This document shows positions 59,697-64,000 of a DNA stretch of 64,000 bases, piece after piece. The DNA is from Cohnella panacarvi Gsoil 349. GTDB taxonomy: Bacteria; Bacillota; Bacilli; Paenibacillales; Paenibacillaceae. Under the pieces are notes generated by a model that was given only the letters and a program-made list of their open reading frames with translations, had not been told where the DNA came from and made no database searches. Made by a program: the position numbers and the translations under genes. Where the stretch lies: positions 649,576 through 713,575 of the forward strand of contig NZ_KI911563.1 in the NCBI RefSeq assembly GCF_000515335.1, in the 5' to 3' direction. Each line of letters begins with the position of its first letter. Positions within the stretch are counted from its first letter, which is position 1.

Positions 59697-60334
59697 GCTT
59701 GCCCTCCAACATCTTTCGATTGCGCCCCGTGCAACGACCGACGAGGCAGCTTCCATTTATAATAGACGGATAGCATCCTGAACAACACGACGACCGTAAA
59801 CAGAGCGAATAATTCCCAGGCGAGCAGCAAATCGAAAAGACCGATCGCGAGTCCCGCCAACAACGCCCAAACGGCGTAAATTTCGTCGCGCAGCACAAGC
59901 GGCTTGCGGCCGGCCATGACGTCCCGCACCATCCCGCCGCCGATTCCGGTCAGCATCGCGGCGACCATCACCGCGCTAAGCGGCAAATGCTCTTGAACGG
60001 CGTACAATGCGCCTTGAATCGCGAACGCGGCCAAGCCGATCGCGTCGAAGAACGCTTCGCCTCTTTTCCAATGATGAATCCAATGAATCGGCAATAGAAA
60101 CACGATGAGAATGGCGATGCCCGCCGTCTTCAGGAACAGCCCTTGGCTCCATAGCGTCGTTACCGGAACGCCGATGAGAAGATTTCGTATAACGCCGCCG
60201 CCGAACGCGGTTACGAGGCCCAATACGAATACGCCGAGAATGTCATACTCCTCTTCCATGGCGACGATCGCGCCGCTGACGGCGAATGCGATCGTTCCGA
60301 TCAAGCTGAAAATATGAAAGACGTCCCATTCCAA
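59693..60334 (-). CDS. TRIC-like / UPF0126 membrane protein
   Basis: A 213-residue membrane protein with seven helices and two repeats of the UPF0126 (Gly_transporter, TRIC-type) fold. Each repeat carries the family signature: 'TAFGGGVIRNLLIGVPVT' and 'TGIGGGMVRDVMAGRKPLVL'. Bacterial TRIC proteins are trimeric monovalent-cation channels; some UPF0126 members have been linked to glycine uptake. The start is TTG 60334, nine bases after GGAGG; the longer open frame has no site and runs into the divergent thiN promoter. Confidence 0.9.
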   Translation of the reverse strand: MEWDVFHIFSLIGTIAFAVSGAIVAMEEEYDILGVFVLGLVTAFGGGVIRNLLIGVPVTTLWSQGLFLKTAGIAILIVFLLPIHWIHHWKRGEAFFDAIGLAAFAIQGALYAVQEHLPLSAVMVAAMLTGIGGGMVRDVMAGRKPLVLRDEIYAVWALLAGLAIGLFDLLLAWELFALFTVVVLFRMLSVYYKWKLPRRSLHGAQSKDVGGQA

Positions 60335-60410
60335 TGCCGATAACCTCCGATAATCCCGATCGATGTCGATTGATGACAATCCTCTCTCATTGTAGCGGCA
60401 GGTCCGGCTG

Positions 60411-60439
60411 TTCCGCAACGCTCTTTTTACCGTTATACT
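60411..60439 (+). promoter_or_regulatory. Promoter of thiN
   Basis: TTCCGC (weak -35, 60411-60416), 17-base spacer, TATACT (-10, 60434-60439). The inferred start near 60446 leaves too little leader for ATG 60456 and supports GTG 60498. Confidence 0.5.
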
Positions 60440-60497
60440 GAGAGGATTAAAGGAAATGTTCCGCATTTTTATCCCGAATAGAAAAGGATGTCATCAA

Positions 60498-61160
60498 GTG
60501 TCCGTACAACAACCGCACCCGCGTGTCTTAATCGTGTCCGGAGGCAGGCTCGGGGAATGGGCCTCCGCTCTGCTCGCGACCTATGATTGTATCATCGGAG
60601 CCGATCGCGGAGCCGAATTCGTTGCCTCGAACGGATTTCGCATGAAGCTTGCCGTCGGGGACTTCGACTCGGTTACGCAGGGGGGATTGGATCTCGTTCG
60701 CGAATTTTCGGACGAGCTTCTGTCGTTCGACGCCGTGGACAAAGACTGGACGGACACGGAGCTTGCGCTCCGCGAAGCCGTAAGCCGAGGATTCCGCGAC
60801 ATCGATATGATCGGCGCTCTCGGTACGAGATTCGATCATACCCTCGCCAACGTCCATCTGCTCAAACAAGCGCAGGAGCTGGAATGCAGCCTGCGCTTGA
60901 TCGACGAGCAAAATGAAATTCGATTATGTACGAATAAGGCCGCGATGCGGATCGCCGAGGATTCGCGATACGAGAACGTCTCGCTGCTTCCGTTGTCAGA
61001 GACCGTGACGGGAGTAACGCTGGAAGGCTTCCGTTACCCGCTTCGCGACGCCGCGATCAAGCTCGGCCAATCGATCGGCGTCAGCAACGTCCTGGTCGCG
61101 GCGACAGGTACGATTACGATCGGCGGCGGGCTTATGCTCGTTATCCGCAGCCGGGACTAA
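60498..61160 (+). CDS. thiN: Thiamine pyrophosphokinase
   Basis: A 220-residue TPK that makes thiamine diphosphate from thiamine and ATP. 'CIIGADRGAEFVASNG', 'AVGDFDSVT' and 'DKDWTDTELALREA' are the conserved catalytic Asp motifs, and 'GALGTRFDHTLANVHLL' is typical. The product is the cofactor of the PDH and 2-oxoacid oxidoreductase enzymes of this window. GTG 60498 (AGGA nine bases upstream) was preferred to ATG 60456. It is convergent with, and overlaps by four bases, the next gene. Confidence 0.93.
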   Translation: MSVQQPHPRVLIVSGGRLGEWASALLATYDCIIGADRGAEFVASNGFRMKLAVGDFDSVTQGGLDLVREFSDELLSFDAVDKDWTDTELALREAVSRGFRDIDMIGALGTRFDHTLANVHLLKQAQELECSLRLIDEQNEIRLCTNKAAMRIAEDSRYENVSLLPLSETVTGVTLEGFRYPLRDAAIKLGQSIGVSNVLVAATGTITIGGGLMLVIRSRD

Positions 61161-61930
61161 AGCTCGATGACCATCCCGGTTTCGGCAAGCTTGATGTACG
61201 GCGGGAGCGGATAAACCGTTCGCGCGTCAACGTCATGCGACAAATGGGTAAATACGACGTTCTTCGGCTTGATCCGCTCCGCGAGCCCGACTCCTTCCTT
61301 CATATCGTATACCGATCTCGTCTCCATCGGATACGGCTCCTCCGCGAAGCTCGTCCCGAGGAAGAGCAGATCAAGACCTTTCAAAGGCTCGATCTGCTCG
61401 TCGGACATGTTGATCGCGTCCGAGCAATAGGCCCACGCTTTGCCGCTCGACTTATGGTCGAATCGATACGCATAGGAGTATCCGTTCTTGCCGTGGTTCA
61501 CTTTCCACGTTCGGATGGCCCACTGTCCGTAGTCCATCCCTTCGTCGTTCGCGACCAGCTCGAGCTGCGTCTCTACCCATGGATATCTGCTGCGGATTAA
61601 CGCGAGCACCTCTTCCGGCGCATATAACGTCGCCGGTTCGCCAAGCCATCTGCAGCTGTCGGCCCAATCGGTAAGTCCGGCGATATGGTCCATATGCGCA
61701 TGCGTTATGAGCGCATGCTCGACGCGACGCGCGCGAAGCCGCTCCATCTGGGTCCTCCAGTCCGGCCCGCAATCCAGAAGCAGAGGCGGCAGGGTATCCT
61801 CCTCCAGCCACACGGCAGAACGATACCGCCTGTTAGCCCCCGACGATCTTGCTTCCATGCAGACGTCGCACTCGCAGTACACCCTGGGCGTTCCCATGGA
61901 ATCGCCGTTACCTAGCACCGTTATCCGCAT
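61157..61930 (-). CDS. MBL-fold metallohydrolase (PhnP-like)
   Basis: A 257-residue metallo-beta-lactamase fold phosphodiesterase-like enzyme. N-terminal 'GNGDSMGTPRVYCECDVCMEA' has the Cys zinc site of PhnP, the metal motif is 'THAHMDHIAG', and further ligands are in 'CSDAIN' and 'THLSHD'. PhnP hydrolyses cyclic ribose phosphate in phosphonate breakdown; no other phn gene besides the distant PhnC-like ATPase is here, so the role is open. Confidence 0.9.
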   Translation of the reverse strand: MRITVLGNGDSMGTPRVYCECDVCMEARSSGANRRYRSAVWLEEDTLPPLLLDCGPDWRTQMERLRARRVEHALITHAHMDHIAGLTDWADSCRWLGEPATLYAPEEVLALIRSRYPWVETQLELVANDEGMDYGQWAIRTWKVNHGKNGYSYAYRFDHKSSGKAWAYCSDAINMSDEQIEPLKGLDLLFLGTSFAEEPYPMETRSVYDMKEGVGLAERIKPKNVVFTHLSHDVDARTVYPLPPYIKLAETGMVIEL

Positions 61931-61941
61931 CGTATCTCCTC

Positions 61942-62613
61942 TTATAGCGGCATGAGCTCAATATCGCTTCGCGTCTCGAGCTCCGCGATCATATTCAGCC
62001 ATTCCTTCGGCTTATTCGGCAGCACCTCGTAATAGGTTTTCAAGAACGCGGTAACGAGAGAAGCAGGAATGTGCGTCGTAGCATGGTCGGCCGGCAAGAA
62101 GCCCAAGTCGAGCCCCGTAACCGCTTTGCCCTCGTGATCCCAAGAAGGGTGAACGTAGGTGATGTCCAGCTTGCGATAGCCTAAGTGGGACAGCACTTCG
62201 CGGCGTACCGCCGGATGCATCGCGAGCACTTCGCCGAACGAATGGCTTGCCGTCGCTTGCGGGTTATAGATCTCTGCGAACATACCGTGCGCCACCGAAC
62301 CCGAAGCGGCTTGCAGGCGAACCAAGTCCTTCTGCCGCTCCACGAACAGGAATCTCCCGATCCCTTTGCTTAATGCGCTGATGATGGTGAAATCCGTCAT
62401 CGCGACGCGCAATTCCGGATAATACCGGTACTCGGTCGCGCCGACAACCTCTCCCCCTTCGATCGCCACGTAGACATGAATCGACGGATCGGCGATCGGC
62501 TCCTTCCATAACTCGTACGCCAGCACTTCCTCCGGCGGGAAAATCTTCGTCATCATCCCGTGCATCGCCGCGAAATTCGGGTCTTCGATCGATTTGACAC
62601 GAACGTACTCCAT
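61942..62613 (-). CDS. GNAT-like acetyltransferase
   Basis: A 223-residue protein with a GNAT-type core ('VYVAIEGGEVVGATEYRYYP' strand pair), but the usual R/Q-x-x-G-x-G/A loop is replaced by 'SALSKGIGRFLFVERQKD', still carrying GIG. The C-terminal 'SFGEVLAMHPAVRREVLSHLGYRKLDITYVHPSW' completes the fold. Substrate unknown. GAGGAGG lies seven bases before the ATG. Upstream 32 bases is another GNAT gene on the same strand. Confidence 0.8.
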   Translation of the reverse strand: MEYVRVKSIEDPNFAAMHGMMTKIFPPEEVLAYELWKEPIADPSIHVYVAIEGGEVVGATEYRYYPELRVAMTDFTIISALSKGIGRFLFVERQKDLVRLQAASGSVAHGMFAEIYNPQATASHSFGEVLAMHPAVRREVLSHLGYRKLDITYVHPSWDHEGKAVTGLDLGFLPADHATTHIPASLVTAFLKTYYEVLPNKPKEWLNMIAELETRSDIELMPL

Positions 62614-62645
62614 TCCAATATCCTCCTCTATATATTACCGTTTCC

Positions 62646-63305
62646 CTATCGTTTGAACGGGTTGCGCCATTCCATCAACGCCGCGTAGTCGGCGGACTGC
62701 TCGTCTTCCAAGTAGTTCGGCACGACGCCGGCCGGCATCCTCCCGCAGCGCAGCAGGAACGTAATGACCGGGTCCTTCCGCTTGCCTTGCACGACCTGCT
62801 CCAAGTATTCCTCGGCCGTCATGCGGTCCGACAACGCTCCGTATCCGGGCATGCGGCCGCCGCCTAGCAGCCTGTCGCATCCCAAATGGACAACCGTCTC
62901 GTACATCGACTGCATGAGCCATTTACCCAACCCGAATCGGCGAAAGGCCGGCGACACGCAAAGATCGATGACATACAACGTTTCTCCGTCAGGCTGATGA
63001 GTTCTAATATATCCATTATCGGAAATCGTCGACCAATCATGCCGTTCGTACTCCTCAAGACGGATGCGCAGCGCCGTCATCGAGCCGACGATTCTTCCGT
63101 CGATCTCGGCGCAGATCGCTCCGTCCGGAAACCTCGTAACGTGTTCCGTTAACTGAGCTTCGTTCCACCAAAGCTCGGACGGATACGGCGGCGGAAAGCA
63201 TTCGGCCTGCAAATCGATTAACTTCCCGAAATCCGACGCTTCGTAGTTACGAATCATAACCGTGCGCATCGTCGTCCCGTCCGTCGCTTTGATCGTTTTC
63301 CGCAT
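62646..63305 (-). CDS. GNAT family N-acetyltransferase
   Basis: A 219-residue acetyltransferase. 'GRIVGSMTALRI' (beta 4) and 'IDLCVSPAFRRFGLGKWLMQSMYE' (acetyl-CoA loop RRFGLG) are clear; the C-terminal 'MTAEEYLEQVVQGKRKDPVITFLLRCG' matches the GNAT half of Bacillus YhcX-like bifunctional proteins. It begins 24 bases after the nitrilase gene, so here the two activities are separate proteins from one operon. Confidence 0.9.
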   Translation of the reverse strand: MRKTIKATDGTTMRTVMIRNYEASDFGKLIDLQAECFPPPYPSELWWNEAQLTEHVTRFPDGAICAEIDGRIVGSMTALRIRLEEYERHDWSTISDNGYIRTHQPDGETLYVIDLCVSPAFRRFGLGKWLMQSMYETVVHLGCDRLLGGGRMPGYGALSDRMTAEEYLEQVVQGKRKDPVITFLLRCGRMPAGVVPNYLEDEQSADYAALMEWRNPFKR

Positions 63306-63329
63306 GCGGCAGCGGCCTCCCCTACTCGC

Positions 63330-64000
63330 TTATTTCCAATCCGTATACAGATCGGTTCGACGGTCTCGCCATGTCGTCACGGAGCCGGCCTTACGGACGT
63401 CCTCCAGCAGCGACAAATCCAAATCGGCGGTGATTAGCATATCCGCGTTGATCTCCCCTTCGCACAGGATGCCGCGCGGCGGAAAAGGAATATCGTTCGG
63501 CGTAATGACCGCCGCTTGTCCGTAATTCGCTCTCATGAAGTCGACTTTGCGCAGCGAACCGACCGTGCCGGTCGTCACGATGTACACTTGGTTCTCGACG
63601 GCCCGGGCATGACAGCAATAACGAACGCGGTAGAAACCGTGACGATCGTCCGTGCAAGACGGACAGAAAATGACGTCCGCGCCCTTCGCCCGCACCATTC
63701 GAACGATTTCCGGAAATTCGATGTCGTAGCAAGTCAACAAGCCGATCGTTCCGAAAGGAGTATCGAACACTTCTACGCCTTCGCCCGGCTCTACGTTCCA
63801 CGCTTCTTTCTCCGTCGGCGTAATATGCAGCTTATCTTGCGTCTTATAGGTACCGTCCGGAGCGAATAGGAAAGCGGAGTTTCGAAGCCGGTCGCCTTTT
63901 CTCGTCACATGGGTGCCGCCGATGATATAGACGCCGTAGCTTTTCGCCAATCCGCTGAACAGCGCGATATAAGAATCCGTATGGTCGGAAAGCATGCCGA
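63330..64000 (-). CDS. Carbon-nitrogen hydrolase (nitrilase superfamily), N-terminus outside window
   Basis: The C-terminal ~222 residues are visible and the frame stays open to the window edge. The catalytic Lys is in 'QDKLHITPTEKE' and Cys in 'IGLLTCYDIEFPEIVR'; the Glu must lie before the edge. The family hydrolyses amides or nitriles. The pairing with the downstream GNAT suggests an acetylation/deamidation step on one metabolite, as in YhcX-type fusions. Substrate unknown. Confidence 0.92.
   Translation of the reverse strand, partial: GMLSDHTDSYIALFSGLAKSYGVYIIGGTHVTRKGDRLRNSAFLFAPDGTYKTQDKLHITPTEKEAWNVEPGEGVEVFDTPFGTIGLLTCYDIEFPEIVRMVRAKGADVIFCPSCTDDRHGFYRVRYCCHARAVENQVYIVTTGTVGSLRKVDFMRANYGQAAVITPNDIPFPPRGILCEGEINADMLITADLDLSLLEDVRKAGSVTTWRDRRTDLYTDWK

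Overview
The window looks like a chromosomal segment of a spore-forming Firmicute of the Paenibacillaceae (Paenibacillus/Cohnella type). This rests on GC-rich codon use with strong GGAGG ribosome binding sites, sigma-A type promoters, copper amine oxidase-like 'stalk' proteins, Bacillus-type LutABC and RhaEW proteins, a SwrC-like RND pump and Bacillus-type LexA boxes. No rRNA, tRNA, CRISPR array, transposase, integrase or phage gene was seen. Genus is inferred, not proven.

Layout. 1-6.9 kb: partial stalk protein behind a candidate c-di-AMP riboswitch, AKR+SDR pair, copper module csoR-copZ with an MBL hydrolase upstream, merR-trxA pair, dgt. 6.9-11.3 kb: short SecA-type ATPase, SgrR-like regulator, divergent 60-aa protein. 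11.3-21.2 kb: one catabolic block on the minus strand, rhaEW-rhaA-rhaB-rhaR then lutA-lutB-lutC-lutR. Rhamnose would be cleaved to DHAP and L-lactaldehyde, the latter oxidised to L-lactate by RhaW and then to pyruvate by LutABC. 21.3-30.2 kb: class II fructose-1,6-bisphosphatase, metallophosphoesterase, stalk/PKD protein, GNAT, COG0523 GTPase, TPR protein, a small conserved protein. 30.4-36.7 kb: plus-strand pair with a serine hydrolase, then a two-gene pyruvate/2-oxoacid:ferredoxin oxidoreductase and a ChbG-like deacetylase. 36.9-44.8 kb: SwrC-like RND pump, MOSC protein, GNAT remnant, three small proteins (two shorter than 60 aa), a PhnC-like ATPase, a HAD phosphatase and a membrane protein. 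44.9-52.7 kb: gltD, folA, then a four-gene operon (secreted repeat/cupredoxin protein, cupredoxin lipoprotein, ECF sigma, zinc anti-sigma) lying between folA and thyA, and a thioesterase. 52.8-57.7 kb: pdhA-pdhB-pdhC-lpdA. 57.9-64 kb: esterase, small protein, LMW phosphatase, TRIC-like channel, thiamine pyrophosphokinase, MBL hydrolase, two GNATs and a partial nitrilase.

The most unusual points are: (i) a degenerate ~50-60 bp intergenic repeat family with a CTGCA-N4-TGCAG-TATT core that fills every gene-free gap longer than about 320 bp; (ii) an ECF sigma/anti-sigma pair in one operon with two paralogous secreted cupredoxins; (iii) two LexA boxes in front of an unrecognised 76-aa gene; (iv) a 58-aa protein with a tail made of 18-bp in-frame tandem repeats; (v) a serine hydrolase whose best-placed start codon is ATA.
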